From Phenylobacterium sp. (GTDB lineage Bacteria; Pseudomonadota; Alphaproteobacteria; Caulobacterales; Caulobacteraceae): a stretch of 64,000 nt of DNA. This document shows positions 24,168 to 35,318 of this stretch, piece by piece. The stretch lies in the NCBI RefSeq assembly GCF_030651755.1, contig NZ_JAUSBZ010000045.1:1-64000 (forward strand), given 5' to 3'. Each line of letters opens with the position of its first letter. The stretch's first letter is position 1. The position numbers and the translations under genes were made by a program. The notes below the pieces were generated by a model that was not told where the DNA came from, did not search any database, and saw only the letters and a program-made list of their open reading frames with translations.

Positions 24168-24232
24168 AGCGCCAAACCGTACGTTTGGGCGCCCTGGCTG
24201 GAGCCCGCGACAGGACCGCAGGACCCACCGAC

Positions 24233-25624
<1,392 letters not shown>

Positions 25625-25725
25625 AACTTTACCTGACACTCTCGCGTCAGCGCGGGAGAATTATTTGCAACGCCGCGTCGAGTCCCCTTGCGGGTCCCGG
25701 CGCGGCGCTTCTCTATGCGGCCCTC

Positions 25726-26571
25726 ATGCCGCTCGCCCTCATCATTTCCAGTCATGTCGCCGCCAGCCGTGTGGGCGGCTCCGCCCAGGCCCTGGCGCTC
25801 GCCCCCTTCAAGGTGGACGCCATGGTCGTGCCCACCGTCCTCTATGGCCGCCATCCCGGCTGGGGGCCGCCGGGCGGGGCGGCTGTCCCGGTCGAGGCCA
25901 TCGACGGCATGCTCGATGGCGTCGAGGCCAACGGCTATTTTTCCCAGATCGACCTGGTCATCACCGGCTATTTCGCCAGCAGCGCCCAGGTGCGCGCCGC
26001 GGCGAGGGCCATCGACGCCGTCCGCGCTGCGCCGCGGGACCCAGGCGCCCGCAAACCCTTCGTCATCGTCGACCCGACCCTGGGGGATGTGGGCAAGGGT
26101 CTCTATGTGCCCATCGACGTGGCCGAGGCGGTCACCGCCGACCTGGTCCCCCGGGCCGATCTGGTGGCCTGCAACACCTGGGAGCTGCAGCGGCTCACCG
26201 GCGCGGAGACCCGCACCCCCGCCCAGGCCCTGGCCGGCGCCCGCCTGCTCGGCAAGCCGGCCCTGATCTCCTCGGTGATCCGCGGTGAGGAGATGGGCGT
26301 CATCTATGCCGACCGCCGCGAGGCCTGGCTGGCCGCCCACCAGCGATCCCCGGAGGCGCCCAAGGGGACCGGCGACCTGCTCACCGCCCTCTATGGCGCC
26401 GCCGTCCTGGATGGCCTGGCGCCGGCCTACGCCCTGCCCCGCGCCGTCGGCGGGCTGGTCGAAACCGTTTCGGCGGCCCATATGTGGAAGGCGAGCGAGC
26501 TTCCCCTGGTGGCCATGGCCCAGCGGCTGAAGGCCACCTCGCCACATGTCCGCATGGAGCGTCTGAACTGA
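25726..26571 (+). CDS. pdxY: Pyridoxal kinase
   Basis: MPLALIISSHVAASRVGGSAQALALAPFKVDAMVVPTVLYGRHPGWG...GTGDLLTALYGAA. Confidence 0.88.
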   Translation: MPLALIISSHVAASRVGGSAQALALAPFKVDAMVVPTVLYGRHPGWGPPGGAAVPVEAIDGMLDGVEANGYFSQIDLVITGYFASSAQVRAAARAIDAVRAAPRDPGARKPFVIVDPTLGDVGKGLYVPIDVAEAVTADLVPRADLVACNTWELQRLTGAETRTPAQALAGARLLGKPALISSVIRGEEMGVIYADRREAWLAAHQRSPEAPKGTGDLLTALYGAAVLDGLAPAYALPRAVGGLVETVSAAHMWKASELPLVAMAQRLKATSPHVRMERLN

Positions 26572-27704
26572 CCACCGCCGACCCTGACATCCACGGCCAC
26601 GTCGCCCCAGGCTTCGAGGCCGTCTCCGCCGCCTTCGCCGACAATTTCGCGCAAGGCGAAGAGCTCGGCGCGCGGTTTGCCCTGGTCCGTGACGGCGAGC
26701 TGATCGTCGACCTCTGGGCCGGCCATGCCGACAGGGCGCGCACCCAAGCCTTCACCGCCGCCACCCTCACCCCGCTGTTTTCCACCACCAAGGCGGTGGC
26801 CGCCCTGATGGTCGCTCGCCTCGTGGACCAGGGCAGGCTGGCCTATGACCAGCCCGTCGCCGAGGTCTGGCCGGACTTTGCGCAGGCCGGCAAGGGTGAG
26901 ATCACCGTCGAGCAGGTCCTGTCGCACCAGGCCGGTCTGCCGGGCTTCGTCGCGGCCGTGGACCCCTCGCTCTGGTTCGACTGGGACGCCACCTGCGCCA
27001 AGCTCGCGGCCATGGCGCCTCTGTGGCCGCCGGGGAAGGCCAGCGGCTATCACCCGGTGACCTATGGCTATCTGGCTGGCGAAATCTTCCGCCAGGTGGA
27101 TGGCCGGACCATGGGCGCAGCCCTGCGGGAAGATCTCGCCCAGCCGTTCGACCTTGATCTCTGGATCGGCCTGCCGGACGCTGAGCACCCCCGCTGCGCC
27201 GACCTGCAGCGGCCGCCGGCCTTTCCCGACTTCGGCGAGATCAATATCCCCACCAAGGCGGCCTTCCTGGAGCCCTGGTCCTCGCCCGGCGGTCGCGGCC
27301 AGGCCGAATGGCGCCGGGCGGAGATCCCCTCGGCCAATGGCCATGCGACGGCCCCCGCGCTGGCCCGGCTGATGGGCGCGCTGGCGTCTGGGGGCTGGCT
27401 GGACGGGGAGATGATCCTCTCGCCGCCCCTGATCGCCGAGATGGCCCGCGAACGCATCACGGGCCAGGACCTCGTCCTGCCCTTCGTCATGAGCTGGGGG
27501 GCCGGCGTCATGCGCAATGGCCCGCTGAAGCCCTGGGGGCCGGGGGAAGAGACCTTCGGCCATTCCGGCTGGGGCGGCTCCTGCGCCTTTGCAGACCCGC
27601 AGACGGGCCTCGCCGGCGCCTATGTGATGAACAAGCAGTCGGCCCACCTGCTGGGCGATCCCCGCGCCAGGCGGCTGATCGAGGCGGCCTACGCCAGCCT
27701 CTAG
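26568..27704 (+). CDS. Serine hydrolase (class C beta-lactamase family); probable CTG start
   Basis: LTTADPDIHGHVAPGFEAVSAAFADNFAQGEELGARFALVRDGELIVDLWAGHAD...FSTTKAVAALM; ORF track extends to an ATG at 26484 inside pdxY. Confidence 0.85.
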   Translation: MTTADPDIHGHVAPGFEAVSAAFADNFAQGEELGARFALVRDGELIVDLWAGHADRARTQAFTAATLTPLFSTTKAVAALMVARLVDQGRLAYDQPVAEVWPDFAQAGKGEITVEQVLSHQAGLPGFVAAVDPSLWFDWDATCAKLAAMAPLWPPGKASGYHPVTYGYLAGEIFRQVDGRTMGAALREDLAQPFDLDLWIGLPDAEHPRCADLQRPPAFPDFGEINIPTKAAFLEPWSSPGGRGQAEWRRAEIPSANGHATAPALARLMGALASGGWLDGEMILSPPLIAEMARERITGQDLVLPFVMSWGAGVMRNGPLKPWGPGEETFGHSGWGGSCAFADPQTGLAGAYVMNKQSAHLLGDPRARRLIEAAYASL

Positions 27705-28876
27705 GACAGGCGGTCGCGGAATTCGCTGTAGTCGAACTCGCGCACCATCCTCAGGGCGTCGGTCTCGCTGTTCCACAGCGCGATGGCCGGCAGGGGCACG
27801 CCGTTGAAGGTGTTGGTCTTGACCATCGAATAGTGCGCCTGGTCGAGGAAGGCGATGCGGGTCCCCGGCGACGGCCGCGCCGCAAACCGGTAGTCGCCGA
27901 TGATGTCCCCGGCCAGGCAGGACGGCCCGCCCAGGCGAAGGCTCACGCCGTCCTCGGCTTCGTTCAGCATGGCCGGGCGATAGGGCGCCTCGATGACATC
28001 GGGCATGTGGCAGGTGGCCGAGATGTCGGTGATGCCGATGGCCATGCCGTTCTCAAGCACGTCCAGCACCTCGCCCACCAGGATGCCGGCGTCCAGAGCG
28101 ATGGCCTCGCCGGGCTCCAGGAAGAGGCCGATGCCGAAGCGAGCCTTCACGTCGCGCAGGAAGGCCACCAGCGCTTCGCGGTCATAGTCGGCGCGGGTGA
28201 TGTGGTGGCCGCCGCCCAGGTTCACCCACTTGATCTGGGTCCCCAGCACGCCGGCGATCTTCGGCTCCAGGGAGGCCCAGATGCGGCTGAGCGGCTCGAA
28301 GCCCTGTTCGCAGAGCGCATGGATGTGCAGGCCGTCCACGCCGGCCAGGCTTTCAGCCGTCAGCTGCGAGACGGGGAAGCCCAGGCGCGAGCCGATCTGG
28401 CAGGGGTCGTACTTGGCGACCTCGGCCTCGCTGTGCTCGGGGTTCAGGCGCAGGCCGATCTGGAAGACCTCGCCCGCCCCCCGCGCCTCGTCTATCAGGC
28501 CCTGAAAGCGCGCGATCTGGTCGGGCGAATTGAAGATCACCGTGTCCGACAGCCGCAAGATCTCGGGCAGGTCGGCGCCCTTATAGGCCGGCGAATAGGT
28601 GGTCAGCTCGCCGCGATAAAACTCCCGGGCCAGCCTCGCCTCCCAGAGCCCAGAGGCGCAGACTCCGTCCAGATGCTGGCCCACCAAGTCCGCCAGCGAC
28701 CACATGGAGAAGGCCTTCAGCGCCAGCAGCACCTGGGCCCCGCCCCGATGGCCCACATCGGCCAAGACGGAGAGGTTGCGCGCGATCGCCGCCTCATCCA
28801 CCACGAAACAGGGGGACGGAACCCGGGCCAGATCAAAGCGGGAAAACGCGCCGGCGCCGCCGGCCTTGGTCTCCAT
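27701..28876 (-). CDS. nspC: Carboxynorspermidine decarboxylase
   Basis: PSPCFVVDEAAIARNLSVLADV...LLALKAFSMWSLADLVGQHLDGVCASGLWEARLA; next to carboxynorspermidine dehydrogenase. Confidence 0.9.
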   Translation of the reverse strand: METKAGGAGAFSRFDLARVPSPCFVVDEAAIARNLSVLADVGHRGGAQVLLALKAFSMWSLADLVGQHLDGVCASGLWEARLAREFYRGELTTYSPAYKGADLPEILRLSDTVIFNSPDQIARFQGLIDEARGAGEVFQIGLRLNPEHSEAEVAKYDPCQIGSRLGFPVSQLTAESLAGVDGLHIHALCEQGFEPLSRIWASLEPKIAGVLGTQIKWVNLGGGHHITRADYDREALVAFLRDVKARFGIGLFLEPGEAIALDAGILVGEVLDVLENGMAIGITDISATCHMPDVIEAPYRPAMLNEAEDGVSLRLGGPSCLAGDIIGDYRFAARPSPGTRIAFLDQAHYSMVKTNTFNGVPLPAIALWNSETDALRMVREFDYSEFRDRLS

Positions 28877-28882
28877 GGCCCC

Positions 28883-30088
<1,206 letters not shown>

Positions 30089-30231
30089 CTCGCGCCCTTC
30101 CCTGCCGCCCGCGGCAAATCACAGTCCCAAAACGCCCGACACGCGGGGATGGGGCCATATCACGGGACGGCGCCGGGGGCTAATGGCCGGGCGATGTGTC
30201 GCGGTGAAGGTTCGGTGACGGGGGCTATGCG

Positions 30232-30475
30232 ACCGCCCTCGTCCTTCGAGGCCGCTTCGCAGCGCCTTAAGGATGAGGACGAATGAGAGGTCCCGCCCGC
30301 ACCCCCCCTCCTCATGCTGAGGTGCGAGCGCAGCGAACCTCGAAGCACGCACGGCGCCGCCACGCGCCCGCCGCAGGCGCCCCATGGCGAACCACAAAGC
30401 GCACGAAGCTCATAAAGAAGGACGCGGCGCCTTCGTGCCCTTTGTGTCCTTCGTGGTTTCTCCTTCCCCTTGCCC
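30232..30475. repeat. Composite palindromic repeat, copy A
   Basis: CCTCGTCCTTCGAGGCCGCT...AGGATGAGGACGAATGAGAGGTCCCGCCCGCACC...CCTCATGCTGAGGTGCGAGCG...AACCACAAAGC..CACGAAG...CCTTCGTGCCCTTTGTGTCCTTCGTGGTT; same order of units at 31203-31443. Confidence 0.85.
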
Positions 30476-30509
30476 CCCGCCACCAGACCCATGCATCCTG
30501 GCCCCCGTC

Positions 30510-31199
30510 ATGCTGCAGCCCCTGGACGCGAACATCTGGACGGCGGCGGGGCCGCAGGTGCGCGTCCTGGGGTTCGCCTATCCCACGCGCATGGTCGTCA
30601 TCCGGCTGTCGGGCGGCGGCCTCTTCATCTGGTCGCCCACGCAGCTGACCCCGGAGCTGAAAGCCGCCGTCGACGCCCTGGGGCCGGTGCGCTGGCTGGT
30701 CTCGCCCACGGCCATGCACCACCTGTTCCTGGGGGAGTGGCAGGCCGCCTATCCCGAGGCCCGGCTCTACGCCCCGCCTGGCCTGCGCCAGCGACGCTCC
30801 GACCTCGCCTTCGACGACGACCTGGCCGATGGCCCGGCCCACCCCTGGTCCGATGAGATCGACCAGGTCCATGTCGCGGGCAACAGGATCGCGGTCGAGG
30901 TGGTCTTCTTCCACCGGGCCAGCCGCACGGCCCTGTTCGCCGACCTGATCCAGCAGCTCGACCCGGCCAGCCTGAAGGGCTGGCGCAAGCTCATCGCCCG
31001 GCTCGACCTGATGACCGGGGATCAGCCCCAGACCCCGCGCAAATTCCGTCTGGCCTTCACCGACCGCAAGGCGGCCCGCGCCGCGCTCGACCGCATCACC
31101 GCCTGGCCGGCCCGTCGCGTCCTCATGGCCCACGCCCCGCCCGTCCTGGAAGACGGCCAGGCCTTCCTCACCCGCACCTTCGCCTGGCTGCGGCCTTAA
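30510..31199 (+). CDS. DUF4336 (metallo-beta-lactamase-like) family protein
   Basis: MLQPLDANIWTAAGPQVRVLGFAYPTRMVVIRLSGGGLFIWSPTQLTPELKAAVDALGPVRWLVSPTAMHHLFLGEW. Confidence 0.8.
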   Translation: MLQPLDANIWTAAGPQVRVLGFAYPTRMVVIRLSGGGLFIWSPTQLTPELKAAVDALGPVRWLVSPTAMHHLFLGEWQAAYPEARLYAPPGLRQRRSDLAFDDDLADGPAHPWSDEIDQVHVAGNRIAVEVVFFHRASRTALFADLIQQLDPASLKGWRKLIARLDLMTGDQPQTPRKFRLAFTDRKAARAALDRITAWPARRVLMAHAPPVLEDGQAFLTRTFAWLRP

Positions 31200-31202
31200 G
31201 CG

Positions 31203-31443
31203 CGCCGCCCTCGTCCTTCGAGGCCGCTCCGCGGCGCCTCAGGATGAGGACGAATGAGAGGTCCCGCCCGCACCCACCCCCTCATGCTGAGGTGCGAGCG
31301 CCAGCGAGCCTCGAAGCACGCACGACCCCACCGCCTCTCGCGCCGCAGGCGCCCCAGGTCGCACCACAAAGCTCACGAAGCCCACAAAGACGAACACGGC
31401 CCCTTCGTGCCCTTTGTGTCCTTCGTGGTTGATCCCTTCCCCA
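31203..31443. repeat. Composite palindromic repeat, copy B
   Basis: Collinear with 30232-30475, same orientation, high identity by eye. Confidence 0.85.
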
Positions 31444-31544
31444 CCCCCGTCAGGCTCGGCGGCGGGAGATGGTCCACGTCCGAACTCCGCCGGACGCCGC
31501 GCCTCTCCCATGCTCTGCTCGCCCCACCGCCCAAGGAGCCCCCC

Positions 31545-31982
31545 ATGACCGATCACGCCGCCACCTTCCACGCCCTGCACACCGGCCCCGACCTGCTCAT
31601 CCTGCCCAATGCCTGGGGCGCCGCCAGCGCGGCCCTGATGGCGAGCGCGGGCGCCAAGGCCGTGGCCACCTCCTCGGCCGCCGTGGCCTGGGCGCAAGGC
31701 TTTCCCGATGGAGACGCCCTGCCGACCGACCGGCTGATTGCGGTGATCGCCGATGTGGTGCGGGTGACGCCGGTCCCGGTCACCGCCGACATCGAGGGCG
31801 GCTACACCGACGACCTTGCCGAGCTTGCCGAGACCATCCGCCGGGTGGCGGGCGCCGGCGCCGTGGGGATCAATCTGGAGGATGGCGCCCGGGACCCCGA
31901 CCTCCAATCTCCTCATGCTTCGGCGCGAGCCGATGCATGCGCTCCCTCAAAAAGCGTTCGCTTGGGGACATCAAGTGCGTGA
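31545..31982 (+). pseudogene. Truncated isocitrate lyase/PEP mutase family protein
   Basis: MTDHAATFHALHTGPDLLILPNAWGAASAALMASAGAKAVATSSAAVAWAQGFPDGD...VPVTADIEGGYTDD...GAVGINLEDGARDPD, then homology stops at the low-GC junction; about half the family length. Confidence 0.75.
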
Positions 31983-32054
31983 AGAACCGAGCAGGCTAGG
32001 ATCGATTGCGGAACGAGGTTAGACCGTGTCGCGGCTAATTGGTTGGGGGGTACG

Positions 32055-33179
32055 ATGCGCTATGCGGTGAAGTTGATGACGAGCAGCGATCTGACGTTGT
32101 TCGCTGGATATTTCCGCCTGCACTCGAGCAGTAAGCAGAAGGGCACGAACCTGGACAGCGATGTGATGGCTAGCCGACTCTTTCCTGCGCTTCCGGCTTC
32201 TATAACTGGTACATTTGAACAGCCAGTGGTGGTGGATGTCTATGGCCCAGATGGCGCACCTATACACAGGGTGCGGCGTAAGATCATCAAGTCAGAGGGG
32301 AGCCGGAACTGGCGCCTGAACGGCAAGCTCATCTATGGGCCAGACGCTGACCCTAGCCGGTTCGACGGTCTCCAGGCTGAGGACATTGCTGTGTTTGGCT
32401 TTGATGGTGAACCTCTCCCAACGTCGATCAGCATGGTTCTCCTTTCGGCGACCTCGCCTTCCGACAAGCCAATCGCTGACTATCTGAGGTCCACGTTCCA
32501 GCTGGCCCCTCGGGTGCGCTCTATGACCGACATGAGCACTACCGACTTAGCAGCGGTACCGGTGCCTGCCGGGCATCCATTGAATCTTCTCCTGCCCGAC
32601 CCAGCCCGCACTGCCGATTTGATTGCAGCGGCGGAGGATGACGAGGTCGCGAGGCGCAGGCTGGACACCCGGGCACGGTCAGGCACAGCCCGCCCAGTCA
32701 GCGCCGCTGAACTTGCAGCAGCAAAGGCGCGCGCCCACGAGGTAGGCAGAGCGGGCGAGGCACTATTCTGTGCGCATCTTGAGCGCGAACTTACTGCCAA
32801 GAATATCTCAGGTTTTATCTGGACTGCAGATCAGAACGCCACCAGCCCCTATGACTTTGAGGTAACTGAACTGAGTGGCGGAACGACGCTGATAGACGTC
32901 AAAAGCACCACATCAAGCTTTGACGGCAGCGTCCATATATCTGGAGCTGAACTATACACCGCAGCGAGCAGTTCTGAGTATAGGATCGCACGCGTTTTTG
33001 ATCTTGAGGCTGCTGGTGGGCCTAAGGTCAGAGTTTCAGAGCCCATCGAGCTGATCGCCTTAGCCGTACGCGATCAACTTGCCACGCTGCCGACCGGCGT
33101 TCGGGCCTCAAAATTTGAGATGCATACGGACCTTTTTACCTGGAGCGAACCTACGCCGCTTCCGTCGGACGACGACTAG
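32055..33179 (+). CDS. Predicted restriction endonuclease with C-terminal PD-(D/E)xK (DUF3883-like) domain
   Basis: GRAGEALFCAHLERELTAKN...SPYDFEVTELSGGTTLIDVKSTTSSFDGSVHISGAELYTAASSSEYRIARVFDLE; ATG at 32055 after GGGGGG; next to C5 methyltransferase and vsr. Confidence 0.75.
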   Translation: MRYAVKLMTSSDLTLFAGYFRLHSSSKQKGTNLDSDVMASRLFPALPASITGTFEQPVVVDVYGPDGAPIHRVRRKIIKSEGSRNWRLNGKLIYGPDADPSRFDGLQAEDIAVFGFDGEPLPTSISMVLLSATSPSDKPIADYLRSTFQLAPRVRSMTDMSTTDLAAVPVPAGHPLNLLLPDPARTADLIAAAEDDEVARRRLDTRARSGTARPVSAAELAAAKARAHEVGRAGEALFCAHLERELTAKNISGFIWTADQNATSPYDFEVTELSGGTTLIDVKSTTSSFDGSVHISGAELYTAASSSEYRIARVFDLEAAGGPKVRVSEPIELIALAVRDQLATLPTGVRASKFEMHTDLFTWSEPTPLPSDDD

Positions 33180-34648
33180 GCTGCCACTAAGTCACGCGCA
33201 GAGACAGCTTCTGACAACATCGCCTTTATGTGCTTCGCGAGGGCGAACGCCAGAAGGGGTGGAACCGCGTTACCAATTTGCCTGAACGCCGGATTCATGG
33301 TTCCCCTGAACACGAAACCATCGGGAAAACTCTGAAGGCGAGCCGCCTCGCGGACGCTGATCGTGCGGGCCTGATCGCTGTCGTAGTGAATGTGCGAATA
33401 TGTATCCTTGCCAATGTGCGCCAGCAATGTGCGGCTAGGCTGATCGCGCCGCAGCTTCCACCAACGATTGGGGAAGTTTGTCACCGGATACGGCGGAACC
33501 ATCTTCCTAAACAATGCGTCGCGGCTCTCTTGTGAAACAGGATGTCCCGCCGCTTTAAGGTCAGCCACGGCCTCTTCGAATAAGCGGACAGCGGTTGCAT
33601 GAGCTGCGGGGTACTCTGCGCCATTCGGCATTTCGCGGAAGATAAACGTGTCGCGAGGCAGGTAGCGGATAACGTGATCGCTGATGCCTTCAGTGCTCTC
33701 GAAATTCGACCAGTTGCGCAAGTCGGCCGCAAATGACGACGGGAGCCGGGTAGAATCGTACCGTGTCACAACGTCAAATCGGCGCGCGCCTCGTTTCAGC
33801 TTGCCCTCAAGGTGAAGAGTGATTGGGGGCAGATCGCCGATCGCTTCCTCGGCAGTCACCGCATAGGGCAGAGAGGGGGGCCCTACGGGTTCCTCAATAA
33901 ACGTACCGGCGCACAACATGTCGATGTTCTTAAAGGCGACAGCGCGAGTGCCGCTATATCCAGGCGGCAGATCAACGTGTCTGGTCGGCGCCGGAAACGA
34001 AGGCGTTATCCCGAGGCTTTCATGGAACGCCAGAAGTATCACGCGGTCGCGCATTTGGGGGACGCCAAATCGGGAGGCGTTTAGGAGCGTGTACCGGGCA
34101 ATGTAACCCATGTCTGAGAGCGCTTCAGCGATCTCAGCCACTACATTGTGGCCGCCATAGTTCATGATATCCGGCACGTTCTCCATGAGAAGAGCCAGCG
34201 GTTTTGTCTCATTCACATAGTGGAGATAGCGGAGATATAGGTTGCCTCGAGCATCAACTTTGAAAGCTTCAGGATGCTGGGCAACGTCGCGTAGCTTGGC
34301 TCTGCCAACGCGAGCATAAGCTTGGCACGGCGGCCCTCCCACCAAGACGTCGAAAGCGTCTGGGGCAGCCTCAAGGCCCAGCTCTGCCACCAGTTGCTCG
34401 GGCTCAATTGCGGTTATGTCACGCGCCGATGCATGGCGCTCAAACTCCGCAGGCGCAGCATGCCGATGAAAGTTGGTGGCGTGTGAGAGAGCGGCGAGCG
34501 GATCGAATTCAATCGCGGCCTCGATCTGGAAGCCAGCTCGCTGGAACCCAAGCGATATGCCTCCGCATCCAGCGAACAGGTCCAAAACCCGCACCGGATT
34601 ACCGTCTGAAAGTCGCTCCAGCTTTCTGGCGATGGAAGGGTCTGTCAT
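33176..34648 (-). CDS. DNA (cytosine-5-)-methyltransferase
   Basis: VRVLDLFAGCGGISLGFQRAGF, VGGPPCQAYARVGR, MENVPD, QIGNAVPPLLAFALA. Confidence 0.96.
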   Translation of the reverse strand: MTDPSIARKLERLSDGNPVRVLDLFAGCGGISLGFQRAGFQIEAAIEFDPLAALSHATNFHRHAAPAEFERHASARDITAIEPEQLVAELGLEAAPDAFDVLVGGPPCQAYARVGRAKLRDVAQHPEAFKVDARGNLYLRYLHYVNETKPLALLMENVPDIMNYGGHNVVAEIAEALSDMGYIARYTLLNASRFGVPQMRDRVILLAFHESLGITPSFPAPTRHVDLPPGYSGTRAVAFKNIDMLCAGTFIEEPVGPPSLPYAVTAEEAIGDLPPITLHLEGKLKRGARRFDVVTRYDSTRLPSSFAADLRNWSNFESTEGISDHVIRYLPRDTFIFREMPNGAEYPAAHATAVRLFEEAVADLKAAGHPVSQESRDALFRKMVPPYPVTNFPNRWWKLRRDQPSRTLLAHIGKDTYSHIHYDSDQARTISVREAARLQSFPDGFVFRGTMNPAFRQIGNAVPPLLAFALAKHIKAMLSEAVSARDLVAA

Positions 34649-35076
34649 CTGTCGGCTGGCCTGATCCGCGGCGGCCCAAGGAAATCGACCAGCCGCCTTC
34701 GCAACACTTCACTATCGACCGCTTCGCATTCCCAGACAACAAGCGCTTCCCAGCCTAGAGCATTGACCGCCAAGAGCACCCGCCCGTCGCGCTCGCGGTT
34801 TTTTCGGAACTTTTCTGACCAGAATGCAGCCCGGCTTTTAGGCCGATAGGCTTTGGCGCACCCCTCGTGGCTGTGCCAAAAACAACCATGAACGAAGATG
34901 ACCTTACGACGCTTGGGGAAGACAAGGTCGGGGGAGCCCGGCAGGCCGCGATCATGCAAACGGTACCTGTAGCCAGCCCGGAACGCGGCGGAGCGAACGA
35001 TTATCTCTGGCTTCGTATTGCGCGACCTAATGGCGCGCATGTTGGCCGACCGGCGCTCAGGCGATAGGCGATCCAT
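34645..35076 (-). CDS. vsr: Very short patch repair endonuclease
   Basis: MDRLSPERRSANMRAIRSRNTKPEIIVRSAAFRAGYRYRLHDRGLPGSPDLVFPKRRKVIFVHGCFWHSHEGCAKAYRPKSRAAFW; ATGA overlap with methyltransferase. Confidence 0.96.
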   Translation of the reverse strand: MDRLSPERRSANMRAIRSRNTKPEIIVRSAAFRAGYRYRLHDRGLPGSPDLVFPKRRKVIFVHGCFWHSHEGCAKAYRPKSRAAFWSEKFRKNRERDGRVLLAVNALGWEALVVWECEAVDSEVLRRRLVDFLGPPRIRPADR

Positions 35077-35318
35077 GAACTCCCCTAACTGGTTGAAGCA
35101 GGCGAACCAACCGTACCACCAGCTGCAATCAAGCCTCCTTGACGCTGTAGCGTAAGGATGACTGCAACGGCTCAGCCTGTAAGCAAGCCAACATATTGCG
35201 GATAGGTGTGATGGGCCTGCCAATGCGTCCCTTTCCGCCCGAGGATCTCGATTTTGAAAGCGTCAACACCCCACCTCCGCACGTGACCACGGCCCCGCCC
35301 GCGCCTATCTTCCCGCGC

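Noticed and set aside
25639-25658. CTCTCGCG-TCAG-CGCGGGAG hairpin after ahcY as a rho-independent terminator
   Set aside because: Stem is plausible but the following AATTATTTG is not a proper T-tract; left uncalled
30232-31443. Composite transposon or CRISPR array
   Set aside because: No transposase, no terminal inverted repeats and no short regularly spaced repeats; it is two direct copies of a composite palindromic repeat
31905-31960. Third copy of the composite repeat at the left island junction (CCTCATGCTTCGGCGCGAGC...)
   Set aside because: Only the first ~9 bases and a short later stretch match; too weak to call a copy by eye
33230-34758. Small plus-strand ORFs inside the methyltransferase/vsr region
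   Set aside because: Antisense to genes with full catalytic motif sets
31900-35200. Prophage or integrative element at the R-M island
   Set aside because: No integrase, phage structural genes, tRNA attachment site or att-like direct repeat seen in the window
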